Shown: positions 1 to 11,720 of the stretch, piece after piece
Layout: every line of letters starts with the position of its first letter
How positions within the stretch are numbered: the first letter of the stretch is position 1
DNA from: Solea solea
Taxonomy: Eukaryota > Chordata > Actinopteri > Pleuronectiformes > Soleidae
Length of the DNA stretch: 64,000 bases
Reading direction: 5' to 3'
Assembly: GCF_958295425.1 (NCBI RefSeq)
Contig: NC_081142.1
Span: 18,197,284 to 18,261,283, forward strand
Made by a program: the position numbers and the translations under genes
Notes under the pieces: generated by a model
What the model was told of the DNA's origin: nothing
What the model saw: the letters and a program-made list of their open reading frames with translations, nothing else
Database searches by the model: none

Positions 1-200
1 TTTGTCGTGTATGATGTAATAGATTGACTGAGAAATGCCTAAAAAGGCTTTTAACGCTACGTACAGTTGCACACATACTTCATTTAATAAATTGATTCCC
101 CTCTAGTGTTTGTATACTGGGACAAGAACAGCAGTCCAATTAAATGGCGTAGTCATAACAACTAATCCATAGCTCGTCTTAACTGTGTGTGGTAACGTAC
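1..200. repeat. dispersed repeat, copy 1 (paired with 11530-11720)
   Basis: Shares ACTTCATTTAAT..TGATTCCC, CTAGTGTT, CAATTAAA and CATAGCTCG..TAACTGTG in the same order with 11530-11720. Old copies of one family; the element may begin before the window. Confidence 0.65.
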
Positions 201-3200
201 CGGCTCTCATCTATCCCTCTGAAACAAACTCAAAGACTCTATTTCCCCAAAAAAGTCCCAACAATTCCTGTAAAAACCATGAAAACACATGCGTGCTCCG
301 GTGTTAGTTTACGGAGCGTTGCTCAACATTATGATTACATTAATTCCTGCTTGCTCACTGGATTCACAATAGCTTCGAGTAGAGCGTGTAACACTATCTT
401 CCTGAACTGCCGTCAAGTCATGTCAGGACGACATGGTGTTTGGTCTCTGCATTGTGCCAAAGCCCTGGTTACCAAGCTGCTGTTTTTGTTTGGTTTTTTT
501 CTTTCACATAAACACACATGGTGGAAGTACAATAATTTGTCTTGTCTGGGGTGTCGAACAGATTTATGGAGGATGGCAGCTCTAAAGATGGATCAGGTGA
601 TGCAGCAGAAACCTTAGGCATCAGGGTTCATACCAGGGTGGTTTATAAGGACGCATGACTCACATGATGCTGTGCGGATTGAATTGCATTATAGAGGTGT
701 GTTGAATGACTTTATTAGGCATTTGGACATCATTTGGGTCATTTTGTGTCCTTTTTTTCTTGGGTTCATCCCTCCCCCAAAGCATTTTTTCAGCTCTACA
801 ACAGGACAAGACAGGGACTTGATTTTTGAAGAATTTGGTCTTAAAACCATTAGGCGTTATTAGCATTAGCAGACCGCGCTGCCGTGACGCCTCAGTGCGA
901 TGCAAGTGTTGACATGTGATGCAACCCTGCACGATCTCGGCTCTGTCAGAAGAGAAAAAGAAAAATCCACTCAGAGAATCCTGATTACCATATGAATGAG
1001 CGTCAGCAGGAATGTATGGCACACTGCAAAAGATTCCCTCTGAAGGGATGGTGGGGGGGGCTTGGAACTCTGTTTTCACAACAAAGTGTTGTCTGTATTG
1101 AGGAGAAAACTAGCTGGTGTGTGTTTTGCACTTATAAAAAAAAGAGGAGCCTCTATGAAGGAAAGAGGAATTCAGGAAAGAAATGAAAAGCCTATGGGAA
1201 AGTGGATAGCGTGTTGTTGCTGTCTTCGAGGAGGAAAAAGATTCAGTCACTCAGGAGATCAGACACACAAATATAATTGGATTTGCGGTCATGCTCACAT
1301 GGCGCAGGTTTCTAGCAGCCCATCCAGGAAATCAGCATCTGTCTTTCTAAGTTTGCATTCCTCTCAGCACCTCGGACAAGAACCTCGATCTCCCCACCAG
1401 ATTCTCTTCTCTATTCCTCCCACAGACGTGCACCCTACTATGAGCTCTGGCCATCTGCTACCTCCAGGTCAGGGGTTTGAGTTTTCCGTGCTCTGACAGA
1501 ACAGATCATTTTCATACCATGGCAGCATGGGCTTTGTGTTATGAAATGTTAATAGACCGAGCTTTTCTTGTGCTCTTCATTGTGCTTAGAGGCACCTGAT
1601 GGTCATCAGTCTGTCTCACAGTGCTATTCTTATTTTTACTGGCTGGAAAACTACTTAACCTCACATGTCAAACTAGTACTTCTTTGTGGCTGTGTGTTAG
1701 GATTGTGAGCGTTTCAAATAAGATGACTTTTAATGATAATCTCTAGGGACAAACCAACGCAGAGATGCCTACTTTAATATTTGTTTTTCATCAGGCTGAA
1801 CATTCAAGTCTGCCATTACTATATTTCGTGTCTAAAGTATGTAAGCGATGAAATACTGACAAGCTGCGAGCAGATGGTTGCGATGGTTTGATTCGTAACA
1901 GGAGTGAAAAAATGTCTCCCTCGTGAAGTCAAAGCAGCAGCGTGCTGTTGCTCCTGGTGGAAGGTGTTTCTCCCGTGGAGGAGTGTGACACCGGTGAGGC
2001 AGTAAATCTGGAGCTGTGGCCTGGAATGCTGCTCATGTCGGTACACGCTTCCTCTTCCAGTTATGAAAGACCCCTTGAAAAAGATGGCCTGCCTACAACA
2101 ACTCCACGCATAGCTATCTCACCTCTGTTAATCTTGTGTTACCAGGCTGAATGTTGGTGGCAGCAGTTTGCCGCGGCACATTTTTTTTTCTCCCCCCTTC
2201 CGCTCTTAAAAATTCTCTTTCAGTTGATGTCACGCCTGTTTACACATCAAACTAATCCTTCGCTACTTAATTCATACAATCAGGTGACTGTATACTTTAA
2301 ATTAAATATAGTAATTTTATCTTCATTTTCTGCCAAAATGAATATTTAAACTTACTTTAGGTCTATAGCCCATGTGCCTTTTACATGTAGCATCTTTTCA
2401 GACTTAGTTATTTAAATTTGATGTATATCCAATTATGCACAGTCACTAAAACTAATGCAGAGTGCAGCTGATTCTGCTGAAAAGAAAGTTCCCTTCGCTA
2501 TCTATTATTTTTGCCAAGGAGCCTGCAGTTGTCGGCGAGGTTTTGTCTTAAAAACGTATCCGACTTTAACGTCTCTTCATCTCCTCGTGTTTTCTGTTTT
2601 CATGCTTTAGAGCGTTACAAGGACCGGTTAGGCCAAAACAGCTGAAAACAAACCATGCTTGGTTATTATAGCCTGCCAGCGTGGGCCTACACATTATCTC
2701 ATGGGAGTACAGAGTACAGAGCCAGAAACATACTTCTCTCCCTCACTCAGGATTGTGCACATGCTAAAGCTGCTGAGCTCAAGGTCTGCAAACACAACAT
2801 CGACCTCTAATCCAGGCTAATGGAAGCCAATGTGCCGGAGTGGACAGAGAAGCTTTGATTAGTCGTGTTGTCGTCATTCAGGTTGTTTTTTTTTTCACTG
2901 TGTGGCTTAGTGATGCCTGAGAAGTGGTCTCTGATGTTGCCTCAGAGAGCCATTTTATACACAGAGGCAGTTTATATTATTAGCCGGAAGGCAGAGGAAT
3001 AACAACAGAATCCGTTCGATTCCTCTTTACTTTATGCCGTGCTTGTTACATTTCCCTCGTGGCGAAAAGGTCAAGCAGCGGCGATTCCATGTCGTGAAAA
3101 TCATGAGAGCAACTGTAGAGTTGGCATTTGAGGGATTTTGTGGCGGCAATTATTGTGAGTCAACAGTTGCGTTATACTGTTGCCTTGTAGATCACAGTAA

Positions 3201-3357
3201 AACTGAAAGCTGTTTGACTTCCAGAGGAAAGTAAATCCCAGTGAAGCGCACTGCTCTCTACGTGCCACTTTCAGGCCTTTGTCAATAAAAGCAGCCAAGC
3301 AAAAAACTACATTCTTCTCAATCTATTGAGCAGACGTTATGTAATATGAAACCATGT

Positions 3358-3359
<2 letters not shown>

Positions 3360-3386
<27 letters not shown>
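3360..3386. repeat. poly-T tract (27 bases)
   Basis: Uninterrupted run of T, ending at TAAGTAGAG. Could be the tail of a minus-strand retroposed sequence or slippage; no retroelement body was recognised next to it. Confidence 0.9.
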
Positions 3387-3388
<2 letters not shown>

Positions 3389-3956
3389 GTAGAGCTCCTG
3401 TTTTCTTCCATGGCACTGCCATGAATTAATAACACAAGAAAAGCGTTGTTGTATTCACGACACAGTCTTGCGCGCACTTGATGCCCCGTGCTACATTTGT
3501 ACTTCTGTAAAGTGAAAATATTTCTCTCTAATTTGGTTGATTTAGTCGCAGGTTGACATACACGAACTGCGTTTCCTTGAGGAAAAAGGAGAAGTTGTCA
3601 TTATAGCATGCGGAGGGGCTCGTCTGGGAGCTGCCCAGGATCAAAACAGTCTTTAACACGAGTCGGCTGTGCATGTTACAGCAAGACCCTGCCCTCAGCA
3701 CGTCTCTCTGTCATGCACACACACACACACACATGCACTGAGGTTGTTTTTCTTCAAGCATGTTTCTCTAAAATCACGTCAAGTGATCTGCAGCTGAGTT
3801 TTTTTTTATTTGTAGAACAAAGACAAAATTCCTACTTTCACCTTTGAAACTATGCAGACAGGTTTGTGTGGTGTTTGTTTTAAGGTACCACTTCCACATC
3901 GCTATTATTTGTCCTTTTGTTACCATGCACATGTTGCCACCAGCTCTACTTATTTT

Positions 3957-3989
3957 ACACACACACACACACACACACAGACACACACA
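3957..3989. repeat. (CA)n microsatellite
   Basis: CA dinucleotide run with one CAGACA interruption. Confidence 0.95.
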
Positions 3990-4291
3990 GCTCCCCCCTC
4001 TGTTTTATTTTCACAGCTGTAATGCCAGCGGTTTCTCGTATTTTTCCAAGTTGCTCCGATGGAAGATATGCATCCCCAGGCCCTCCGTCTTCTTGTGATC
4101 TCTCTTGAAATCACAGCTCTCATACATGCGTCGCTGAGGAGAAAAAGAGGGGAGGTGCGGTGGAGGGAAACTTTGACGTTTGCCTTTAAAACGGTTTTAT
4201 GATTTTTCCATCCAAAAACATGCCACGGACACATGTGACTGAGCAGAAATGGGGTTCTTTTCCGGTGACTAAAAAGGCAGAAAATGTAATG

Positions 4292-4547
4292 GCATATTTC
4301 CACCGGCTCTACTTTCCTCACCACGCCACGGTTTAAGTGGCGTTTCCACTAGCTACAGGAGCCTGGTGTAAAGTCACTAGTCACTCGTGTGTGTGTGTGT
4401 GTGTGTGTGATGTATAAAACAAAGTCACCACAGTTTCACTCAGCCGTGCAGTGATGACTCCGCCCACGTTAAGTAGGACCTTTTTTTGTAGTGGAGAAGC
4501 AACCTAATCGTGCCGTGCCGAGGTGAGTAGAGCCGGTGGAAATACGC
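4292..4547. mobile_element. short terminal-inverted-repeat DNA element (MITE)
   Basis: The left end GCATATTTCCACCGGCTCTA is the reverse complement, with few changes, of the right end TAGAGCCGGTGGAAATACGC. The match extends inward through CTCAC and GCCACG / CGTGCC and GTGAG. About 256 bp, no coding capacity, and a (GT)n tract inside (4384-4410). Type unresolved. Confidence 0.8.
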
Positions 4548-4672
4548 TATAAGAGGAAAAACTGAGAGAGCATTCATTGTTTACACCTGGTTTCTTGATA
4601 CAGATGTTTTCTTCAATGGTATATGACACAAATAGTCTGAGATTGAGTGTTTTATTCAGTGCAACTACTTAA

Positions 4673-5030
4673 AGGTCCAGTGCGTAACATTTAGTAGGTT
4701 GTATTGGCAGAAACTGAATATAATACCCCTATGTATGTTTGTATAGGTGTATATTTGCTTTAAAATAAAAATAAAATAGTTTTTTCGTAGCATTAGAAAA
4801 AGCCTTTTATATGTACTTTAGACAAAGACCTTGTCTCTACAAACAGGCAAACCAGAAAGAGTGTGAATTTCATGTTTTTAAGTGGGTCCTTAACCCTAAC
4901 CCACAAATAAGGAAGAAAGCCATATTTTTTGGTACATAAAGACCACTGTAGTTTCCTGAGCAGAGGAGTCTATCATTCGTTTATCTGCAGTCTCACCATT
5001 AGATTACTAATTCTTACACACTGGACCTTT
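4673..5030. mobile_element. piggyBac-like MITE flanked by TTAA
   Basis: The ends are AGGTCCAGTGCGTAACATTT (left) and ACTAATTCTTACACACTGG plus ACCTTT (right), which are inverted repeats. Both outer borders are TTAA (4669-4672 and 5031-5034), the target site of piggyBac-type elements. About 358 bp and non-coding. It lies 97 bp upstream of the first visible syde2 exon. Confidence 0.8.
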
Positions 5031-5127
5031 TTAAATCATCTTGATCATGAAAACAGTTTAATATTTAGATTTTTTTGTGTCTCCTATCATGGCGTTGCAC
5101 TCACATGCATCTCTGTCCCTCCCTCAG

Positions 5128-5438
5128 CTCTCATTGAGAATGTCCAAACCCCGTGTGCTAATGGCCGTGAGGTGGCCAGGTCCACCGAGCCTTCGTCGTG
5201 GAGGCAGCCGCTCACCACCATCACTGTCTCCAAAAAGCGCAACTGGCTGCAGCAGAGTTCCCTCGGGAGGAATCACTGCCCCAAGGACGAGCAGCCCCAA
5301 GGAATGCTGGGAGCTGACGAGGAGGGCGGCCAGTGCTTCCATCAGCCTCCTCCTCCTTCCAGTCCCTCCCCAGACCACCTGAGACCCTCGGGGGGAGCCC
5401 CAGCCCCACTACGGCCAGTTCGCCTTCAGCTGCCGCAG
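5128..5438 (+). CDS. syde2: syde2 visible exon 1 (N-terminal disordered region)
   Basis: The exon follows a pyrimidine-rich acceptor (ctccctcag at 5119-5127) and ends at CAG before gttagc (5439). It starts inside a codon (two bases of a split codon), so at least one coding exon lies upstream. It gives 103 complete residues, including ITVSKKRNWLQQSSLG, followed by a proline/serine-rich stretch with PPPPSSPSPDH. No folded domain is visible; this matches the low-complexity N-terminal half of SYDE proteins. It ends in phase 0, which fits the next exon after a 196-bp intron. The evidence is open frame, splice sites and phase agreement, because the region is poorly conserved in the family. I infer it belongs to the same transcript. 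Confidence 0.72.
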
Positions 5439-5634
5439 GTTAGCTTCAGCATTTTCTGTTTTACAAGGACGGGTTTTATGTTGTGTTTTGTTAAGGGCCA
5501 CACACCAAGAACAATATCTACAATGAAAGACACTGCAACTGTTCGATTAATATGTGACACAGCATCATTATAATGAAATATCTTGCTCTTCACTTGAGAA
5601 ACAAATGGTCTGTGTCTCACAATCTCCTCAAAAG

Positions 5635-6010
5635 GTCAGCGTTGGTCAAACTAAGGTGTCTCCACACCCTCGGCGCATAGACCCAGCTGAGGAGAACGAT
5701 GCAGACGATGAAGGAGAGATCTGGTACAACCCGATCCCCGAGGACGACGAACTTGAGGCGTCGCGCAGACCCACCGTGCGGCTGCTGGTCCCCCCTCGAA
5801 CGGAGCTGGAGAGGAGGCCCAGCAGGGGAGGAGATGTGGCTCACAGGACCCTGGAGGGCATCGGCGTCCCGGAGGCACTAGGTGATGGCGCTTCAGGAGA
5901 CGGGAGTCAGGGGAATGCTGTACATTCCACAGAGGCACTACATCTGCACAGACAAATGCATGCGTGCAAACCTCAAGAGGAGGGGGGGCCTTCCACCAGC
6001 AGAGCCACAG
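5635..6010 (+). CDS. syde2: syde2 visible exon 2 (EGEIWYNPIPEDDEL motif)
   Basis: The exon starts at GTC after ctcaaaag (phase 0, matching the previous exon) and ends at 6010 before gtgaag (phase 1). It encodes 125 residues plus one base. The acidic-then-aromatic motif EGEIWYNPIPEDDEL (residues 129-143) is the recognisable part and is a short conserved motif of SYDE proteins as I recall them. The rest is charged and low in complexity, ending in EGGPSTSRAT. A second in-phase donor, cactag/gtgatgg, ends the exon at 5881 instead and would drop 43 codons (see findings). A nearby tag acceptor in GTCAG (5639) was not chosen because it breaks the phase. Without RNA data the exact 3' border is open. 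Confidence 0.8.
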
Positions 6011-9000
6011 GTGAAGCAAAAAAAAAAAAAGAAAAGCCACCCACACCTTCTATCATTCTTACGTCCCCTCCCTTCCTGCTCTGCGTCGACTCCTTCATTC
6101 ACTTCTTTCTCTTACTCTTTCTGGCTGATGAGGGCCAATTACTATCTGATGTTTTCTTCCTCAGCCCTCAGACACTCTGGGCAGATTTTTGTGGTCGTGC
6201 ACACCTTAAGCACTAATTACAGCTAGTGTTGAAATTGTTACCAGTTGAAGGATACACAAATTTTATTTACCAGTAAATCATTAAATACAGTCTATGTTAA
6301 GGATTTAGGAGAGACGTGTTAAGATATTAGTCCACTGGGTTTAAAAGTTTCCTCACAAAATATGCTGTGGCTGTACCAGCTGAGGTCTTTCTTATTCTGT
6401 CATGTTTGATTAGCGCAAACAGGAGCTGTAGTCTTGTCATCGTATCGCTCCATATCGGTGTCCCTCATTAGTTAAACTCATACAGACATTAGGCAGGAGG
6501 AATTCAGGGCCCGGCATTCCTGAGAGGAAGGAATATCCGTTTACATGTGACTGCACGGTGCGTGCCGCAAACCTTGTAAACCGCTGGTTCGAGATTGCGA
6601 GTTCTCCGTCGAACATAAATCCTCTCACCTTGAAATACAGATTCGGAGTTTCAAATAGTTGTGTGCATGCAAATGGTTGACAACTCTGGTCGGTCTACAG
6701 CAACGGCATAACGATGACAGCCAGCACACGGCTCCCTGTCTCTTAATAAGCTCGGCCTGTCTTTCCTAACTTCCGACTTTTTGTTCTCTCTGATGTGGCA
6801 ACACAGTAGTTTGAATCAAGTGGCACATCTTGAGCTGAGCCTATAATTACAACTTTTGACAACACTTCTGTGGCACGCAACAGCCATTTGTAGTTTTAGG
6901 AGCACAAAGCAGGGCTGAATGGTTTGGGGTTTGCTTTGTGAAATCTAATATGTTCGCTGCTGTGTTCACGGCGTACAGATTTACTGCAGGGAAGAAGCCT
7001 CAGAAATAAGTTCCAGCCTTTAACACTGCAGGGGTGTAAAAAGAAAATGAAGCAGTGCGTGTTTTGAAACGGCAGTCACTACGTACAGAGGAAAAAAAAG
7101 TTTCAGGAACGTCTTTAACAGCAGGAGGTGTTGCATTATCTCACTAAACTAATCTGCCCTTGACAAGGACGTTGATTTGATTGACGGCCAACAAACTCCC
7201 TGATCGTCATTGACTGGCATGGAACTCCTGGCTTTTGCTGACATCACGTGTGGCTCATCAAAACTCTCCCTCCTGGGAAACTTTCCTTGTGGGATTAGGA
7301 TTAAACTAGTCCCAAATGCACTTGCCCAGCAACTAATCAAGACACAGAGCTAATTCAGTTTAGGCTATTTCTGTTCTGTTGTACAGTTAAAGCCTTTTTG
7401 TGCCTGGTAAGAAGATGAGTGGACAAAATCAGAGGTGTCCATCACAGACATGGGCCTCATTTTACATCTTGTACAGCAGCTCTTTTGAACAGGAATGTTT
7501 AGCTTCTGCTCTGTGATTGTGATAGTTTGTGTTGCTGCTCTAACTGGAAGCTGTGATAGTGGGAGTAGCAGTGATGTTTTTTCTTTCCCTCTTGCTCCGG
7601 AACTGATCCCCCCTCCACCCCTCTCTCTCTCTCCCTCTCTCCCTCTCTCTCTCACTCCTGTCTGTTGACTTTGCAATTGATTCCTGTGAGTTTGGCTCCG
7701 CCATCCCACACTACACATCTACAGCGACGACAAAAACAAGGCAACATATCCACCTACTGTACGTGTCATCAAAGAGGAAACAATCATTATTGGTTGTGTG
7801 TTTGTGTATGTCTGTGTTGTGGAAGCTGTGGGCACTTTGGTTTTAAATCAAAAGGAAATGTTAGACTGACTGCTTTTTTTCCCCTTGTCTTTAGTCAGAA
7901 ACCTGCTCAAACTATTGCTGCTTGTTTGTATTGGCTGCATAATGACACCAAACTCCTTCCTGCTCTCTTAACTGGTTGGGAGTGTTGGGGGATGGTGGAC
8001 AGGAGTGAAAAGGACAACAGCCTGCTGTCACTTCACTCTGCAGTCAATCACTACGTTTACACGCACAGCTTAGCTGAGCTGCGGCCGTAGCTCGACTGAG
8101 TCAGGCAATCGGACAATCAGATTTATTCTGTATCTCGCTGTATCGCTCTATAGATAGAGCAATTGAATCAGTTTCCTGTAGACCTTTTACGCCACGGACG
8201 GACAAACAAACAGCGAACGTTGAGATGGAATATTTGGTTACTTTAGCTGCCCAAGCATGAATGTCGTCTATTCGTCTGTCCAAAAGTTGGTCTTCTCCGC
8301 AGCTTTCGTTCTAGCCCATGCCATGTTGTTGTTTGCTATTTTCCCGCAACACTACTGCAGTTTATACGTCGTCTCCATCTACTTCAGGGTCAAAGACCTG
8401 GGAAGTCCGACACCAGTCTCTCAAAGCATATACATGCAGGAGCAATCAGAATTCGAAATTATTGAATTATCTAGGTATGTTAGTCCAACTTCCCTCCAGA
8501 TATGAAATTGATGAGCAGATTGTTCATCACAATAAAATTAATTAATTCATATCATCACGGCTTTACTTTACTCTGTTGACTGTGAAAAATTCTGAATTTG
8601 GTTGAAGTGAGTTGTCAACTAAACTAAATACTACTCTACTTCATGTTTAGCACAGAAACAGCAGAATAGTGTGAATTTTGCACGAAACAGCAAACTTCTC
8701 CAGCGATACTTATACATCCTCTGTACATATGTCAGGATATCACATTATGCTATATTTGTAAAGGTGCCACGCCTCTGAGGCGAATAATGGACTTTGATCT
8801 CGGCCATGACAAAGTCTTCAATGTGCAGCCACAGTGCTGAACGCCATTATTTTCATCCCATCGTCTCTGATTTCTCTCTGACTCTTCGTGAATGCGAGCT
8901 CATACAGGCTCCACTTTATCTGCGGGGCTAGAAATTTGACAGGCCTTTCGTTGATTGAGCATGAGTAAAGAGCGTCTGCTGAATTAATGAAGCAGTGCAG

Positions 9001-11486
9001 ATGTAGATGACTCTCTGTGGCTTTAGTTTCCCTCTGTTCGACTGGCTGGTTCTTTTGCCCTCACCGGATACACTCCAGACTCCTCATGCGCTGCCTATTG
9101 ACTGACTTTTTGTCCATCTGAATGCTCCATTTGTATGGAGAATAATGATTGATGGACTTTGGGGGTAGAGAGCATGATGTCTTCCCAATCTCTTGTTCCC
9201 TTTAGCGCCTGTGTGGGGAATCTGACTTGGCTGGTGCTCAGAGTGGGATCAGAGCTATTTCTGGGGGGTTGTTTTGGTCATGCTGGCTGCTGCATTTTAG
9301 AGTTGGCCCGGTTGCTAAAGTTACATGCAAGTTCAAGCCTCCGAGTTCAAACCTGGAATTTAATCTTGAGTGGAGATTGCACGGTTAGGTCTGGAGGAAG
9401 TCAACAACTCCGGACAGCAACATTGTGAGAACATAGCACTTCAATCTCAGATCACATAGTTTTCTCACAGCTCTTTCTCTCGGGTCTGTTCCCCGAGTCA
9501 TCAATAGCAGCAGTTCTAGAAATGATAAAACTGCTGTTTTTCTCTCATGCAGAATCCTTTCTCACTATAACGCAATAGACATAAACTGGAGGTCATAGCT
9601 CCTGACGGTATCAGGGGTTTATTTGGTAGCGCGTTTGATCCCGGGCGTTTGATCATGTGCTGGAGTTGGAAACACACCAGTCAATCCCAGTCCAGCTCTT
9701 CAGAAACAAACTTCACCTTCAAGCAAAATCGGTTTAGTTTTGTCCAAGTGGTGATCATCAAGCCGTAAAACCATAAAAAGCAACTCAATTTAATCAAGCA
9801 CATCCTGATTCTTCATGGTTAGCAGCAGTGTAGTCAGTTTCAGGCTTATGTGACCTTGCTGACAAATCATCTCATCAAATATCAGATTTTCTGGTCAATC
9901 AATTTACTGTTGGCACTGCTGCCATGTAAACCTAATACATTAGCATCAAATTTCCATTAATCATTACCTTCTGCCAATGTTTATTTTGGCTGGTTTTCAG
10001 ATAGAAGTAAGTCATTTGTCAACACATTATTACCTCCCTATCAGTGCTTTGTCGCTTTGACTCTGGCGTTGCAGTGAGGCCGTGGCTGCTGCCTAGAAAT
10101 AGCAGCCACTCTGTCGGTTGAGTTACAGCAGAGCAGGAATGCCTCTAGCAGTGGGCGAGTTAAGACGACACGAGGACTTCTTTGGCAGGGGGCCATGTTG
10201 TGCTAGTGAGAAGGCCTGCATGCTTGGATATATTAGCAGGGGTTTTGTAACCATTGTAATGCAGTGGCCGGGCTCCCGTGGCCCTTGAAAGTGCTTCCAA
10301 CACTTCTGAATTAGACCTGTAAGGAGAGGAAGCTGCAGTGCGCTGCAGTGCAGTGCAGTGCCGGGCCTCGGTTGCAGAGTGAAGAAACTACTGGACAAGA
10401 ATGCCATTCAGTCCTTTATTTACACTCCTCTTGTTTGTCAGCACCCCCCCCGGTCCTTTCTGTTTTTACATGTAACACACACGTGTGGCAGACATGCTTT
10501 TACAGACACATGCATACTCAAGTGAATACAAGCGGTTTTACATGGGTAATCAGGGACAGCAGATTATTGTCTACCCTCCAGGCTTATCAGAATAAAGACG
10601 CTCGCTCTCTCTCTCTCTCACACACACATAGATTAACATTCTTCTCAGTCAGGTGTGTAACATTCAGAAAACGTCTAACTTTATCTGACTGTTATTAGTG
10701 TTTTGACATCTGAGAGAGTGACAATTTGGTGGGTGCAAAAATATGTGCGGCATATCTGATAATGAGTTTGTATCAGACACACACACACACACACACACCC
10801 TTGCTCTGCACCTGACTGGTGCCAGCGTTGTGAAAAGCCCTTGTCATAAATTCCTAGGCTTTGTTAAGAGGTGTCATGAGAGGGCCACGGGGTCAGGGAG
10901 GGCAAGTCCGTGTGTGTTTTTCTTCATGAATGCATATTTACAGGCACTCTCTCTTTGTGTTACAGTAATATGGTGAGTGCAAGTGCATGTTTAAGTGTTG
11001 GGGGGGTCGGACACTGTTGCCGGGCTCAGGTGTCACCCAGAGGAATTCGGACCCTTTTCCCCTTTGACCCCCGGAACATGGCCCAGGAGGGTTGGGTGTC
11101 AAGCCATCGCCCCTGAACCTCAGCTAGTGAGGTGTCGCGTTACTCTGTTGGCTGCTGCCACAAGGCCAAAGGCTACAGAAGACACAGCTGTGTGTGTGTA
11201 AAGCCACCGTCATTAACAATGCAACAGTCATTAACTTTGTCAGATACTGGTGGACGTCACCCCCCACCCCCCCAGTCCATGCTGAATCTCAAAGCAATGA
11301 AAAAATGTAGTAGTATTGTGTTAGTCTGAACTAGAAGTTTTTACCAAACTGGCCTAAGTGCTCTGAGCAGTTCCCTCCCCTGGGGTTTGACCCGGAACAG
11401 AAGCTGGTACTCGGAAGAAAACTGCAGCAAGACAGACACGGAGAAATTCAGACTGTCTGGTGCTCTGTCTGGTGCTCTGTCAGCTT

Positions 11487-11522
11487 TACCATCTATTAAC
11501 ATTTTCAAGTTAATAGATGGTA
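11487..11522. repeat. perfect 14-bp hairpin
   Basis: TACCATCTATTAAC and its exact reverse complement GTTAATAGATGGTA are separated by 8 bases. Just upstream, CTGTCTGGTGCT is tandemly duplicated (11452-11482). No T-run or gene context suggests a terminator. Confidence 0.9.
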
Positions 11523-11529
11523 TGAAAAC

Positions 11530-11720
11530 TTGGTGTGTGATGTAATAGGTCAACCAGAAACCAGCTAATACTGACCAGCTGAAAGGGGGCAGTGTAGCAG
11601 AGAAAGACACACTTCATTTAATCAACTGATTCCCTACTAGTGTTCATATTTTATATATAAGAACAGTAGTTCAATTAAAAGTTACAACCATAGCTCGCCA
11701 TAACTGTGCGTGGAAACGCA
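11530..11720. repeat. dispersed repeat, copy 2 (paired with 1-200)
   Basis: Same ordered blocks as 1-200, including GTGTATGATGTAATAG-like start, ACTTCATTTAATC, TGATTCCC and CATAGCTCG. Likely a fragment of an old DNA element. Confidence 0.65.

Larger units (their letters stand above)
1..5127. other. 5' flank or intron of syde2 with dispersed repeats
   Basis: No supported exon. Contents: a repeat at 1-200 shared with 11530-11720; a poly-T tract (3360-3386); (CA)n at 3717-3733 and 3957-3989; an inverted-repeat element at 4292-4547 holding a (GT)n tract; and a TTAA-flanked element at 4673-5030. ORFs of 60-144 codons here are low in complexity and look like chance. Confidence 0.6.

Noticed and set aside
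189..617. ORF of 142 codons near the window start
   Set aside because: No domain, no splice context and an unremarkable composition; it overlaps a dispersed repeat.
1062..1496. ORF of 144 codons as a possible upstream syde2 exon
   Set aside because: No SYDE-like motif, no clear donor in phase 1 at its end, and low-complexity sequence.
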